Positions 9,171-18,527 of a stretch of DNA of 64,000 nucleotides are shown in pieces. Origin of the DNA: Streptomyces sp. NBC_00513 (GTDB lineage Bacteria > Actinomycetota > Actinomycetes > Streptomycetales > Streptomycetaceae); assembly GCF_041431415.1 (NCBI RefSeq), contig NZ_CP107845.1, positions 5,704,001 through 5,768,000 on the forward strand, read 5' to 3'. Every line of letters starts with the position of its first letter. Within the stretch, counting starts at the first letter, position 1. The notes beneath the pieces are model-generated. The model was not told where the DNA came from, did not search any database, and worked only from the letters and a program-made list of their open reading frames with translations. Made by a program: the position numbers and the translations under genes.

Positions 9171-12059
9171 ATGACAGAGACGGCGAGCAGCTCGGCACGA
9201 GGTTCCCGAGCCAAGGGAACCAAGGTCACCAAGAGCGGCCTGCGGATCGAGCGCATCCACACCACCCCGGGCGTGCACCCGTACGACGAGGTGAGCTGGG
9301 AGCGTCGTGACGTCGTCATGACCAACTGGCGCGATGGTTCGGTCAACTTCGAGCAGCGTGGCGTCGAGTTCCCCGACTTCTGGTCGGTGAACGCGGTCAA
9401 CATCGTCACCAGCAAGTACTTCCGCGGCGCGGTCGGCAGCCCGCAGCGCGAGACCGGCCTGAAGCAGCTCATCGACCGGATCGTGAAGACGTACACGAAG
9501 GCCGGCGAGGACTTCGACTACTTCTCCTCGCCCGCGGACGCGGAGATCTTCGAGCACGAGCTGACCTACGCCCTCCTGCACCAGATCTTCAGCTTCAACT
9601 CGCCGGTGTGGTTCAACGTCGGTACGCCCCAACCGCAGCAGGTCTCCGCCTGCTTCATCCTGGCCGTCGACGACTCCATGGAGTCGATCCTCGACTGGTA
9701 CAAGGAAGAGGGCATGATCTTCAAGGGCGGCTCCGGCGCCGGCCTGAACCTCTCCCGCATCCGCTCCTCCAAGGAGCTGCTCTCCTCCGGCGGCAACGCC
9801 TCCGGCCCGGTCTCCTTCATGCGGGGCGCGGACGCGTCCGCAGGAACGATCAAGTCGGGTGGTGCCACCCGTCGCGCCGCCAAGATGGTCGTCCTGGACG
9901 TGGACCACCCGGACGTCGAGGACTTCATCGCCACCAAGGTGAAGGAAGAGGAGAAGATCCGCGCCCTGCGCGACGCGGGCTTCGACATGGACCTGGGCGG
10001 CGACGACATCACGTCCGTCCAGTACCAGAACGCCAACAACTCCGTCCGTGTGAACGACGAGTTCATGACGGCCGTCGAGAACGGCACCGAGTTCGGCCTG
10101 CGGGCCCGCATGACCGGCGAGGTCATCGAGAAGGTCGACGCCAAGGCGCTCTTCCGCAAGCTCGCCGAGGCCGCGTGGGCCTGCGCCGACCCGGGCATCC
10201 AGTACGACGGTGTGATCAACAACTGGCACACCTGCCCCGAGTCGGGCCGCATCACCGCGTCCAACCCCTGTAGCGAGTACATGCACCTGGACAACACGTC
10301 CTGCAACCTCGCCTCGCTGAACCTGATGAAGTTCCTCGACGACGACGGCAAGGGCAACCAGGCCTTCGACGCGGAGCGCTTCGCCAAGGTCGTCGAGCTC
10401 GTCATCACCGCGATGGACATCTCCATCTGCTTCGCGGACTTCCCGACGCAGAAGATCGGCGAGAACACCCGCGCCTTCCGTCAGCTGGGCATCGGCTACG
10501 CCAACCTCGGCGCCCTGCTCATGGCCACGGGTCACGCGTACGACTCGGACGGCGGCCGTACCCTCGCCGCCTCGATCACCTCGCTGATGACCGGCACCGC
10601 GTACAAGCGCTCCGCCGAGCTGGCCGCGATCGTCGGTGCGTACGACGGCTACGCCCGCAACGCCGACTCGCACAAGCGCGTCATGAAGCAGCACGCCGAC
10701 GCCAACACCGTCGCGCCGCGCACCCAGAACCTGGACAACTCCATCTGGGCCGCGGCCACCGAGGCCTGGCAGGACGTCCTGCGCCTCGGCGAGAAGAACG
10801 GCTTCCGCAACTCCCAGGCCTCCGTCCTCGCGCCGACCGGCACCATCGGTCTCGCGATGTCCTGCGACACCACCGGTGTCGAGCCGGACCTGGCGCTGGT
10901 CAAGTTCAAGAAGCTCGTCGGCGGCGGCTCGATGCAGATCGTCAACGGCACCGTCCCGCAGGCCCTGCGCCGCCTGGGTTACCAGGAGGAGCAGATCGAG
11001 GCGATCGTCACCCACATCGCCGAGCACGGTGTGGTCGTCGACGCCCCGGGTCTCAAGGCGGAGCACTACTCGGTGTTCGACTGCGCCATGGGCGAGCGTT
11101 CCATCTCCGCGATGGGCCACGTCCGCATGATGGCCGCGATCCAGCCCTGGATCTCCGGCGCGATCTCGAAGACGGTCAACATGCCGGAGACGGCGACCGT
11201 CGAGGAGATCGAGGAGATCTACTTCGAGGCGTGGAAGCTCGGCGTCAAGGCGCTGGCGATCTACCGCGACAACTGCAAGGTCGGTCAGCCCCTCTCCGCG
11301 AAGAAGAAGGAAGCGGAGAAGGTCGAGGTCACCGAGAAGGCCGAGGAGACCATCCGCGCGGCGGTCGAGAAGGTCATCGAGTACCGCCCGGTCCGCAAGC
11401 GCCTCCCGAAGGGCCGTCCGGGGATCACCACCTCCTTCACGGTCGGTGGCGCCGAGGGTTACATGACGGCGAACTCCTACCCCGACGACGGTCTGGGCGA
11501 GGTCTTCCTGAAGATGTCCAAGCAGGGCTCGACCCTCGCGGGCATGATGGACGCCTTCTCCATCGCCGTCTCGGTCGGTCTGCAGTACGGCGTCCCGCTG
11601 GAGACGTACGTCTCGAAGTTCACGAACATGCGCTTCGAGCCGGCCGGTATGACGGACGACCCGGACGTGCGGATGGCGCAGTCGATCGTCGACTACATCT
11701 TCCGTCGCGTGGCGCTCGACTTCCTGCCCTTCGAGACCCGCTCGGCCCTCGGCATCCACTCCGCCGAGGAGCGTCAGCGTCACCTCGACACCGGTTCCTA
11801 CGAGCCGCTGGACGGCGAGCAGATCGACACCGAGACGCTGGCCCAGTCCGCGCCGCTCGCCGCGGTTCCCGCTCCGAAGCCGGTCACGGCCGGAACGGCC
11901 GCGGCCCCGAAGACGGCGCACTCCAGCGCCGAACTCGTCGAGATGCAGCTGGGTGTCTCCGCCGACGCCCCGCTGTGCTTCTCCTGCGGTACGAAGATGC
12001 AGCGCGCCGGCTCCTGCTACATCTGCGAGGGCTGCGGCTCCACCAGCGGCTGCAGCTGA
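9171..12059 (+). CDS. nrdJ: Class II (adenosylcobalamin-dependent) ribonucleotide reductase
   Basis: 962 aa, usual length for actinobacterial NrdJ. It reduces ribonucleotides to deoxyribonucleotides using adenosylcobalamin to make the thiyl radical, so it works without oxygen. Visible landmarks: FKGGSGAGLNLSRIRSSKE near residues 182-200, NPCSEYMHLDNTSCNLASLN near 366-385 (NPCSE carries an active-site Cys), LAPTGTIGLAMSCDT near 555-570, and a Cys-rich tail with CFSCG and CYICEGC that passes reducing equivalents to the active site or forms a zinc ribbon. ATG follows GGGAGGCGGCC. No cobalamin riboswitch was seen upstream; control appears to be through NrdR. Confidence 0.97.
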   Translation: MTETASSSARGSRAKGTKVTKSGLRIERIHTTPGVHPYDEVSWERRDVVMTNWRDGSVNFEQRGVEFPDFWSVNAVNIVTSKYFRGAVGSPQRETGLKQLIDRIVKTYTKAGEDFDYFSSPADAEIFEHELTYALLHQIFSFNSPVWFNVGTPQPQQVSACFILAVDDSMESILDWYKEEGMIFKGGSGAGLNLSRIRSSKELLSSGGNASGPVSFMRGADASAGTIKSGGATRRAAKMVVLDVDHPDVEDFIATKVKEEEKIRALRDAGFDMDLGGDDITSVQYQNANNSVRVNDEFMTAVENGTEFGLRARMTGEVIEKVDAKALFRKLAEAAWACADPGIQYDGVINNWHTCPESGRITASNPCSEYMHLDNTSCNLASLNLMKFLDDDGKGNQAFDAERFAKVVELVITAMDISICFADFPTQKIGENTRAFRQLGIGYANLGALLMATGHAYDSDGGRTLAASITSLMTGTAYKRSAELAAIVGAYDGYARNADSHKRVMKQHADANTVAPRTQNLDNSIWAAATEAWQDVLRLGEKNGFRNSQASVLAPTGTIGLAMSCDTTGVEPDLALVKFKKLVGGGSMQIVNGTVPQALRRLGYQEEQIEAIVTHIAEHGVVVDAPGLKAEHYSVFDCAMGERSISAMGHVRMMAAIQPWISGAISKTVNMPETATVEEIEEIYFEAWKLGVKALAIYRDNCKVGQPLSAKKKEAEKVEVTEKAEETIRAAVEKVIEYRPVRKRLPKGRPGITTSFTVGGAEGYMTANSYPDDGLGEVFLKMSKQGSTLAGMMDAFSIAVSVGLQYGVPLETYVSKFTNMRFEPAGMTDDPDVRMAQSIVDYIFRRVALDFLPFETRSALGIHSAEERQRHLDTGSYEPLDGEQIDTETLAQSAPLAAVPAPKPVTAGTAAAPKTAHSSAELVEMQLGVSADAPLCFSCGTKMQRAGSCYICEGCGSTSGCS

Positions 12060-12068
12060 CACGGGCGT

Positions 12069-12098
12069 GATCACGCGGGACGGCCGTCCCGCGTGATC
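12069..12098 (+). terminator. Terminator after nrdJ (perfect 30-bp palindrome)
   Basis: Starting 9 bp after the nrdJ stop, GATCACGCGGGACGG is followed directly by its exact complement. The stem folds with a 4-nt turn. No T-run follows, which is common in high-GC actinobacteria. Confidence 0.85.
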
Positions 12099-12124
12099 CG
12101 CACGGCCGGTTGAGCGGTGGCTCA

Positions 12125-12158
12125 CGAAGGGGATCGACCTGCTGGTCGGTCCCCTTCG
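12125..12158. terminator. Second hairpin between nrdJ and the DUF1152 gene
   Basis: 15-bp stem CGAAGGGGATCGACC with its complement 12144-12158, one T-G wobble and a 4-nt loop. It lies between convergent genes and could stop either strand. Confidence 0.75.
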
Positions 12159-12219
12159 GCGTGGGCGTGACGAGCAGCCCCGGTCCGGCGCCGATGCCCC
12201 AGTGCCGGGCGTCAGGGCG

Positions 12220-13188
12220 TCAGTGCGGGATGGTGCGCGACGGGCGGGTGATCGTCTCGTCCCGGAAGGCGGAGATCTCGGAATGGACCTGCCGCATCAG
12301 GTGGGTGTTCTCGATGCGGTCCAGGTAGAGGCACCGGGCGGCCAGTCCGGACAGCTCGAACGCGAAGCACAGGGACATCAGCGGATTCACGAAGAGCTCG
12401 CTGAACCGTGTGCGCCGGGTGAACTGGACGTTCCCGAACTCGCCTCGCACGGCCGCCGCGATCGAGCCGTTCACGATGCTGGGGCGATCCGGGGTCTGCT
12501 CCTGGGCGTGGGCGACGGCGTCCACGAAGAGCGCGCCCTCGCGGGTGGCGCGGGATATCGAGAACGCCCCGAGGTAGGCGCCCTCGCGTTCCAGCGCCGC
12601 GATGTTCTCCAGCACGAGGGCGTGGCTCACCCCGTGGTAGGCGTCCACACCGAAGCCGACCGAGACCACGAGGCGCTGCGGTACGTCGTCCAGTGCCGCC
12701 AGCGCGGCGACGCTGGTCAGGTCCTCCTCCGGGGTGCCGAGACCGGCTTCGTCGCCCCGCATGAGGATGTCCGTGCCGCCGTCGACGAGAACCACCGCGT
12801 CGATGTCGTGGAGGTCGATCAGCGCCCGGTAGGCGGCCCGGAGCGGCTGTACTCCGATGAGGGGGAAGGCGTGGACGACGGCCGGATAGCCGTGCAGCTT
12901 CAGCCATCGGGCGAGGGCGCGTTCCGGGAAGTACGCCTGATGAGGGGCGGTGTCCGGGGTGATCACGGCGACGTCGGGGACGATCCAGTCCTCGGCGGGC
13001 AGGCCCGCGAGCGCGCTGAAGGACAGGCTCGCCAGGTGGACCTCCTTGCCCTGGTGGAGGAGGGAGAGCGCGATCGGCAGGCCCGCGTAGACGTCGAAGC
13101 CGCCTCCCGCCCCGGCCACCAGGATCCGCTCGGCATCGGCGAGACGGTCGAAGAGAGGGTTGGTGTGGAGGGCCGTCATGCCGATCAT
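12220..13188 (-). CDS. DUF1152 protein
   Basis: 322 aa conserved protein of the DUF1152 family; biochemical role unknown to me. The N-terminus has a Rossmann-like glycine-rich turn (ILVAGAGGGFDVYAG, residues about 22-36). VDGGTDILMRGDE (about 145-157) and SVGFGVDAYHGV (about 188-199) are acidic and glycine-rich motifs conserved in the family and may bind a metal or nucleotide. No signal peptide or membrane segment. The start is uncertain: ATG 13188 (MIGMTAL) or ATG 13179 (MTALHTN), neither with a good ribosome site. It is divergent from the N-acetyltransferase gene at 13242. Confidence 0.82.
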   Translation of the reverse strand: MIGMTALHTNPLFDRLADAERILVAGAGGGFDVYAGLPIALSLLHQGKEVHLASLSFSALAGLPAEDWIVPDVAVITPDTAPHQAYFPERALARWLKLHGYPAVVHAFPLIGVQPLRAAYRALIDLHDIDAVVLVDGGTDILMRGDEAGLGTPEEDLTSVAALAALDDVPQRLVVSVGFGVDAYHGVSHALVLENIAALEREGAYLGAFSISRATREGALFVDAVAHAQEQTPDRPSIVNGSIAAAVRGEFGNVQFTRRTRFSELFVNPLMSLCFAFELSGLAARCLYLDRIENTHLMRQVHSEISAFRDETITRPSRTIPH

Positions 13189-13241
13189 TGTGCGGGGCGC
13201 GCCGGTCGGGCGCCATGGAGTTCGCGGGGGAGCGGGAAGAC

Positions 13242-14078
13242 GTGTGGAGTTCTGACGAGCTGGACCTGGACGCCTATCTGGCGAGGATCGGCCTGGAGAC
13301 CGGGTCGGGTGGCCGGGAACTCCGTCCCGACCTGGAGACGTTGTACGCAGTGACCCGGGCGCACATCGCCGCCATTCCCTTCGAGAGCCTGGACGTCACG
13401 CTCGGCCGCCCCGTCGCGCTGGACGTCAAGGCACTACAGGACAAGATCGTGCACGGTCGCCGAGGCGGCTACTGCTACGAACAGAACTCGCTGCTGGCCG
13501 CCGCCCTGGAGCGGATCGGCTTCGAGGTCGCCGGGCGCGGGGCCCGCAACCGCACCCGGGGTGACACGCTGCTCGCGGTGACGCACGCCGTCCTCGTCGT
13601 CACCGTCGAGGGTGAACCGTGGCTGTGCGACGCCGGGTTCGGCCACCCCGGACCGCGCGAACCCGTACCGCTCGCGCGTACCGGAGTCGAGGTGCGGCAG
13701 GGGCGGTGGACGTATGCCGTCCGGGCGGAGGCGGACGGCGTTCTGGTGCTCCGCTCACTGCGCGGGGAGGAGTGGCGTGACCTCTACGCGTTCTCGCCAC
13801 AGGCCTACCACCCCGTCGACTACGTGGTGCTGAACCACTTCAGCTCCTCGCACCCGCGCTCCGCGTTCGTCGGCAAGGTCATCGTCCAGTACCCGGGGGA
13901 CTCCGTGCGCGTGGCTCTCGTGGGGAGGGAACTCACCCGGTTGTATCCGGACGGACGCCTCGTTCGGGAGAGCGTGGCACCGGACGAGTTGATCACCGTG
14001 CTCGACCGTGAGTTCGGACTTCGACTGCCCGCGCGGGACGCCGCCGAACTGGTGCGGATCCACCGCGCCGGGGACTGA
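13242..14078 (+). CDS. Arylamine N-acetyltransferase
   Basis: About 278 aa. It moves acetyl groups from acetyl-CoA to arylamines or hydrazines through a Cys-His-Asp triad. Visible are RRGGYCYEQN (catalytic Cys), TRGDTLLAVTHAVL (His) and WLCDAGFGHPG (Asp), with IPFESLDVTLGRP before them as in other NATs. The GTG at 13242 (VWSSDELDLDAYLARIG) has GGGGGAG 9 bp upstream and puts the conserved LDLDAYLARIG near the N-terminus; ATG 13215 would add nine residues. In actinomycetes such enzymes may detoxify amines or act in antibiotic or lipid metabolism. No biosynthetic cluster is adjacent, so the substrate is open. Confidence 0.92.
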   Translation: MWSSDELDLDAYLARIGLETGSGGRELRPDLETLYAVTRAHIAAIPFESLDVTLGRPVALDVKALQDKIVHGRRGGYCYEQNSLLAAALERIGFEVAGRGARNRTRGDTLLAVTHAVLVVTVEGEPWLCDAGFGHPGPREPVPLARTGVEVRQGRWTYAVRAEADGVLVLRSLRGEEWRDLYAFSPQAYHPVDYVVLNHFSSSHPRSAFVGKVIVQYPGDSVRVALVGRELTRLYPDGRLVRESVAPDELITVLDREFGLRLPARDAAELVRIHRAGD

Positions 14079-14110
14079 CCCGGACCGCGCCTGGCCCGTA
14101 CGATGGCGCG

Positions 14111-14716
14111 GTGCTGGTCAAGTGGATTCGCTGCACGGTGACGGACCGACGCGGGTTCGAGCGTGGGCAGCGCAAATGGGCGGGGCTTCCGGGGGAGCCG
14201 GGTTTCCGGGGACAGGGCGGCGGATGGAGCCGGGGCCGGCAAGGCGTCGCGCACGTCTTCGCGTTCTGGGAGAGTCGCTCCTTCTACGACTCGTTCATGG
14301 CCCGCTCGCACGACCGGCTGGCCGCGTCCCAGAACGGCACCTTCACCGACGCGCGGGTCACGCTCTTCGATCACCGCTTCGACGTGAAGACCGGTTTCGA
14401 GCCGCGCTTCTCGGACGCCGATGTCGTCCGGGTCGCCCACACCCGAGTGCGTGAGGGCCGCGTGGATCACTTCGCGCTCATGCAGGAGAAGGTGTGGAAC
14501 CCGGCCATGGCCGGCTCGCCCGGCATGATCCGGGGCCTCTTCGGGGAGGCCCCGGGTCGCGAATTCCTGGTGTTGTCGATGTGGCGCGCGGCCGCCGAAC
14601 ACGGAAAGTACCGACAGGAGCGGGTGGAGCGGCTGTCGCTGCGGGCCCAGACCGAGGCCGACGTGGAGGCGCTCACGGGAGACGTCGTCGACCTCGAACC
14701 CTCCTGGACGGTATGA
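14111..14716 (+). CDS. YdbC/DUF4937-like protein
   Basis: 201 aa from a GTG. The N-terminal half (LVKWIRCTVTDRRGFERGQ, then AHVFAFWESRSFYDSFM) matches what I know of the YdbC/DUF4937 type, probably a dimeric alpha-beta barrel related to monooxygenase-like folds. The second half repeats the pattern (VRVAHTRVREGRVDHFALMQ, FLVLSMWRAAAEHGKY), suggesting two tandem domains. No cofactor motif, signal peptide or membrane segment is visible. It lies 32 bp after the N-acetyltransferase gene on the same strand and may be cotranscribed. Function unknown. Confidence 0.75.
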   Translation: MLVKWIRCTVTDRRGFERGQRKWAGLPGEPGFRGQGGGWSRGRQGVAHVFAFWESRSFYDSFMARSHDRLAASQNGTFTDARVTLFDHRFDVKTGFEPRFSDADVVRVAHTRVREGRVDHFALMQEKVWNPAMAGSPGMIRGLFGEAPGREFLVLSMWRAAAEHGKYRQERVERLSLRAQTEADVEALTGDVVDLEPSWTV

Positions 14717-14788
14717 CCGTACGACGAACGCCGGCGTGAGCGGCGAGCCCGGTGCGCGGGGGACGAGATGTCCGAATAGGGTCGTGGA

Positions 14789-15448
14789 ATGGTTCGACCA
14801 CGGCGCATCGTCCTTGTCCGACACGGGGAGTCGGAGGGGAACGCCGACGACACGGTGTACGAGAGGGAGCCCGACCATGCCCTGCGCCTGACCCGGACCG
14901 GCCGGGAACAGGCCGCCGAGGCCGGTGTACGGCTGCGCGAACTCTTCGGCGACGAGTCGATCAGCGCCTACGTCTCCCCGTACCGCAGGACCCTGCAGAC
15001 CTTCCGCGAGCTACGGTTGGACCCGACCCGGGTCCGGATGCGCGAGGAGCCCCGACTGCGTGAACAGGACTGGGGCAACTGGCAGGACCGTGACGACGTG
15101 CGGTTGCAGAAGGCATACCGGGACGCCTATGGGCATTTCTTCTACCGATTCGCCCAGGGGGAATCGGGTGCGGACGTCTACGACCGGGTCGGCTCCTTCC
15201 TGGAAAGCCTCTACCGCAGCTTTGAGGCCGAGGACCACCCGGAGAACGTTCTGGTGGTGACCCACGGGTTGACGATGCGGCTGTTCTGCATGCGCTGGTT
15301 CCACTGGTCGGTGGCCGAGTTCGAGTGCTTGTCCAACCCCGGGAACGGGGAATTCCGCGCGCTGCTGCTCGGCTCGGACGGCCGGTACCGGATGGACCGC
15401 CCATTTGAACGGTGGACCACACCCGAGCCTTATGACCTGGACGGCTAG
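14789..15448 (+). CDS. Histidine phosphatase family protein
   Basis: 219 aa phosphoglycerate-mutase-like phosphatase. The phosphohistidine motif RHGES is at residues 11-15 (IVLVRHGESEGN), and the second catalytic His lies in VLVVTHGLTMRLF about 153-165. SPYRRTLQTF supplies the phosphate-binding Arg. The small-molecule substrate cannot be inferred. The ADP-ribosylglycohydrolase gene begins 11 bp downstream, so the two probably form one transcript. A role in nucleotide or ADP-ribose turnover is possible but unproven. Confidence 0.9.
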   Translation: MVRPRRIVLVRHGESEGNADDTVYEREPDHALRLTRTGREQAAEAGVRLRELFGDESISAYVSPYRRTLQTFRELRLDPTRVRMREEPRLREQDWGNWQDRDDVRLQKAYRDAYGHFFYRFAQGESGADVYDRVGSFLESLYRSFEAEDHPENVLVVTHGLTMRLFCMRWFHWSVAEFECLSNPGNGEFRALLLGSDGRYRMDRPFERWTTPEPYDLDG

Positions 15449-15459
15449 AGTGGCGCGCG

Positions 15460-16374
15460 ATGACCGCTGACTCCTCCTCCGAAAGGCGCTACGCACGCGC
15501 CATGTCCAGCCTTCGAGGGCTGGCACTGGGTGATGCCCTGGGCTCCCAGTACTTCGTTCCCGTGAACTATCCACGGCTCAAGCGGCGTGAGGTCCCCGCC
15601 GGCACCGAGCCCTGGCAATGGACCGACGACACCGAGATGGCCTGCTCCGTGGTGGCGGTGCTCGCCGAGCACGGGCGCATCGACCAGGACGCGCTCGCGC
15701 TGTCCTTCGCCCACCACCACGACTTCGACCGCGGCTACGGGCCCGCCGTGAACCGGATGCTGCGGCTGATCCGAGAAGGCGCGGACTGGCGCACGCAAGC
15801 GGCCGAACTGTTCAACGGCCAGGGCTCGTGGGGCAACGGGGCCGCCATGCGGATCGCGCCTCTGGGCGCCTGGTACGCGGACGACCCCGAGCAGGCCACG
15901 CACCAGGCCGAGATCTCGGCGTACACCACCCACCAGCACCGCGAGGCGGTCTGCGGAGCGATGGCCGTCGCCGCGGCCGCCTCGCTGGCGGCGGCTCCGG
16001 CCGGCCCGCCGAAGGCCGCCGACCTGTTGGACGCGGTGATCGCGTTGGTGCCGCGCAGCGCGGTCGGCGCCGGACTGCGACGGGCGCGCGGGATGCTCGA
16101 CTACGACGACGCGACCACGGTCGCGGCGGTCCTGGGATGCGGGCGGCGTACGAGTGCCCACGACACGGTGCCGTTCGCGCTGTGGTCGGCGGCCCGGTCC
16201 CTGGACGACTACGAGCGGGCGTTCTGGACCACCGCGCAGGTGGGCGGGGACGTGGACACGACGTGCGCGATCGTCGGCGGAGTCCTGGGCGCGCGGGGGG
16301 ACGCGGTGCTGCCGGAGGCGTGGCGCTCGCGCACCGAGGCCCTTCCCGCGTGGTTGCCGGACGCGGCGCGGTAG
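15460..16374 (+). CDS. ADP-ribosylglycohydrolase family protein
   Basis: 304 aa. The family removes ADP-ribose from proteins or small molecules with two Mg ions. The metal ligands are seen as WTDDTEMACSV (about residues 53-63) and GGDVDTTCAIVGGVLGAR (about 264-281), and the fold begins with the usual SSLRGLALGDALGSQY. It is closely coupled to the histidine phosphatase gene upstream and ends at a strong terminator at 16403-16435. It may reverse arginine-ADP-ribosylation or process ADP-ribosyl metabolites; no dedicated ADP-ribosyltransferase gene was seen in this window. Confidence 0.9.
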   Translation: MTADSSSERRYARAMSSLRGLALGDALGSQYFVPVNYPRLKRREVPAGTEPWQWTDDTEMACSVVAVLAEHGRIDQDALALSFAHHHDFDRGYGPAVNRMLRLIREGADWRTQAAELFNGQGSWGNGAAMRIAPLGAWYADDPEQATHQAEISAYTTHQHREAVCGAMAVAAAASLAAAPAGPPKAADLLDAVIALVPRSAVGAGLRRARGMLDYDDATTVAAVLGCGRRTSAHDTVPFALWSAARSLDDYERAFWTTAQVGGDVDTTCAIVGGVLGARGDAVLPEAWRSRTEALPAWLPDAAR

Positions 16375-16402
16375 TTCGTCCGGTTCGGATCTTCCGGGTC
16401 GA

Positions 16403-16435
16403 GGGCGCCCGAGTACCCCTGGTACTCGGGCGCCC
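16403..16435 (+). terminator. Terminator after the ADP-ribosylglycohydrolase gene
   Basis: Perfect 15-bp stem GGGCGCCCGAGTACC, loop CCT, complement 16421-16435, then TTC. It closes the 14789-16374 transcription unit. Confidence 0.9.
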
Positions 16436-16528
16436 TTCGCGTTGTCCTGCCGAGGGGCGGCACCCGTGCCCTGCGCCCGGTGCGACGGGGCCGCTCCGGT
16501 TTGTCACGGTCCTGACACAAGGCCTTCT

Positions 16529-16542
16529 TGAATATGTTCAAA
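16529..16542. promoter_or_regulatory. AT-rich inverted repeat TTGAA-N4-TTCAA
   Basis: TTGAATATGTTCAA lies 82 bp upstream of the broken DUF4153 gene in otherwise GC-rich DNA. It could be a regulator site or part of a promoter. No matching regulator is identified. Confidence 0.35.
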
Positions 16543-16624
16543 ACTGGCTGGCCCCGGCCTACCCTGTCCGCTTCGCCGCTCTCAACTCCCGCATTCCGGG
16601 CGCGGCTGACAGGGGAGGGACCTG

Positions 16625-18449
16625 ATGTCTGAGAACGCCGACAAGGCGAAACGCGATGCGACCGGAGGCGAGGCCGCCGCCGGGCGGCCTGCGGAGTCCG
16701 GGACCGGTATGCCGGGCGCCGGGGCTCCCGGGGCGGGGGCCCCGGGAGCCACCACCCGTGGAACCGCTCCGGTCGAGCAAACCGCTCCGGCTCAAGGCAC
16801 CGTTCCGGCCGACGCCGCGAGCCCCGGTCCTGTGGCCGCGCCGCCGCCTGCCCCTCCCGGTTCGCCGGGTTTCGACTCCGTGACCTGGCACATCTGGGTG
16901 GCTTAGCAGAAGGGCCCGCGGTGGCAGCAGGCCCAGGCCGAGGCCGCGGCGCGGGCGCAGGCGTCGATGGCCCGCCGGGTCCGGTCCGCACAGCCCGCCC
17001 CGATCCGCACCGTCACCCTGGTCGCCGTGCTCGTCGCCGGTCTCGCCACGGCGGTCCTCCTCGGCGACGGCGTCGGGCCCCGGACTGCTCCTCGCCGCGC
17101 TGCCCGCCATGGTCGCCGCGTACGTCTCCGCCCGTGCGGCCGGTCGTACGATCCGACCCTGGACCGTGGTCTGGTCCCTGGGCTGCGTGGCCCTGCTCGC
17201 CGTCCCGGCCCTGCGCGACTCCGCCTGGCCGTCCACGCTCGCCGTCCTCGCCGCCGTCTCGCCGGCCGCGCTGGCCCTGCACGGAACCCGCCGCTGGCCG
17301 GGCGTCCTGCTCAGCCCGCTCGGCTTCGTCGACACCGCGATCACAGGCGTCGGCTGGGCCTGGGAAGGGGTGCGTTCGCGCGGCGGCGGCGTGGCCCGTA
17401 CGCGTTGGCTGCCCATCGCCAAGGCGACGGTCGTGGCCGTCGTCCTCCTGTTCGTGTTCGGGGCGCTGTTCGCCTCCGCCGACGCGGCCTTCGCGGACCT
17501 GCTGGGCGGTCTGACCCCGGACATCTCCGTCGGGGAGAGCCCGTTCCGCGTCGCCCTGTTCCTGGTGGGCGCGCTCTGCGCCCTCTCGGTCGCCCGGACC
17601 GCCGCCGCGCCGCTGCGCTGGGACCGCGTCTCGACGACCCCGGGCAAGCCGCGCTCCCGCGTGGAGTGGGCGCTTCCGCTCGTCGTGCTCAACCTGCTGT
17701 TCGCGGGGTTCATCGCGGTGCAACTGGCCGTCCTGTTCGGCGGGTACGACAAGGTCCTGGAGCGCACGGACCTGACCTACGCCGAGTACGCCCGCCAGGG
17801 CTTCTGGCAGTTGCTCTGGGCCACCGTGTTCGTTCTGGTCGTCATCGCCCTCGCCCTGCGCTGGGCACCCCGCGGCGGTCCGGGCGACCGCCGCTTCGTC
17901 CGGGTGGTCCTGGGCACCCTGTGCCTGCTGGCACTGGTCGTGGTCGCCTCCGCGGTGCGCCGGATGGACCTGTACGTGGACGCGTACGGGCTGACCCGGC
18001 TGCGCCTGTCGGTGGTCACCTTGGAACTGTGGCTCGGGCTCGTGATCGTGCTGCTCATGGCGGCCGGCGCGTTCGGCGGGCGTTGGCTGGCTTGTGCGGT
18101 GGCCGGCAGCGCCGCCGCTACCGTCCTGGCCTTCGGGCTGATGTCCCCGGACGGGATCATCGCCGAGACGAACGTCGCCCGGTACACGTCGGACGAGAAG
18201 ATCGACGTGGAGTACTTCCGCCATCTGTCGGCCGATGCGGCACCCGCCCTGGACCGCCTGCCCGAACCTCAGCGCTCCTGCGCCCTGATCGGCGTCCGTG
18301 ACGACCTGGCGGAGTCCGAGGGCGCGCCCTGGTTCGCGACGAGCCTGGCGCAGTCCCGAGCGCGCCGCATCCTCGACGCGCGCCCGGTCACGGCCACCGC
18401 ACACGACTGCGTACGGCTCGGCCTGTACGGCGGCCGCAGCGAGTACTGA
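16625..18449 (+). pseudogene. DUF4153/DUF4173 membrane protein gene, broken by a stop codon and a frameshift
   Basis: Reading from ATG 16625 gives a Pro/Ala-rich N-terminus and then an amber codon at 16904-16906. The same frame continues past it with credible protein (QKGPRWQQAQAEAAARAQ, then the hydrophobic VTLVAVLVAGLATAVLLG) until the run of four C at 17078-17081. There one extra base moves the good frame to GLLLAALPAMVAAYV, which runs on through about ten membrane segments to 18449 (PF13687-type DUF4153/DUF4173). So two independent lesions separate the usual cytoplasmic N-terminus and first membrane segments from the rest. An internal restart at ATG 17109 could still make a 446-aa membrane protein lacking the N-terminus. 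Function of the family is unknown to me. A sequencing error at either place cannot be excluded. Confidence 0.8.
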
Positions 18450-18492
18450 CACCCGTACTGAAACGCGCACGAAGGGGGCGCCGGAGGAGGAC

Positions 18493-18520
18493 GCCGCCGT
18501 GCCGCACGGCATCCGGCGGC
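18493..18520. terminator. Compound hairpin between the DUF4153 and MFS genes
   Basis: Outer stem GCCGCCG/CGGCGGC encloses an inner TGCCG-CA-CGGCA hairpin. It lies between convergent genes. Confidence 0.6.
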
Positions 18521-18527
18521 CCCTCAT

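Noticed and set aside
8631..12125. 1164-codon open frame on the minus strand opposite nrdJ
   Set aside because: It is an antisense shadow of the strongly conserved nrdJ; composition and repeats (Val/Arg/Leu/Gly-rich) reflect GC-rich third positions of the true gene.
17013..18527. 504-codon minus-strand frame opposite the DUF4153 gene
   Set aside because: Charged, repetitive antisense shadow; membrane segments and codon bias are on the plus strand.
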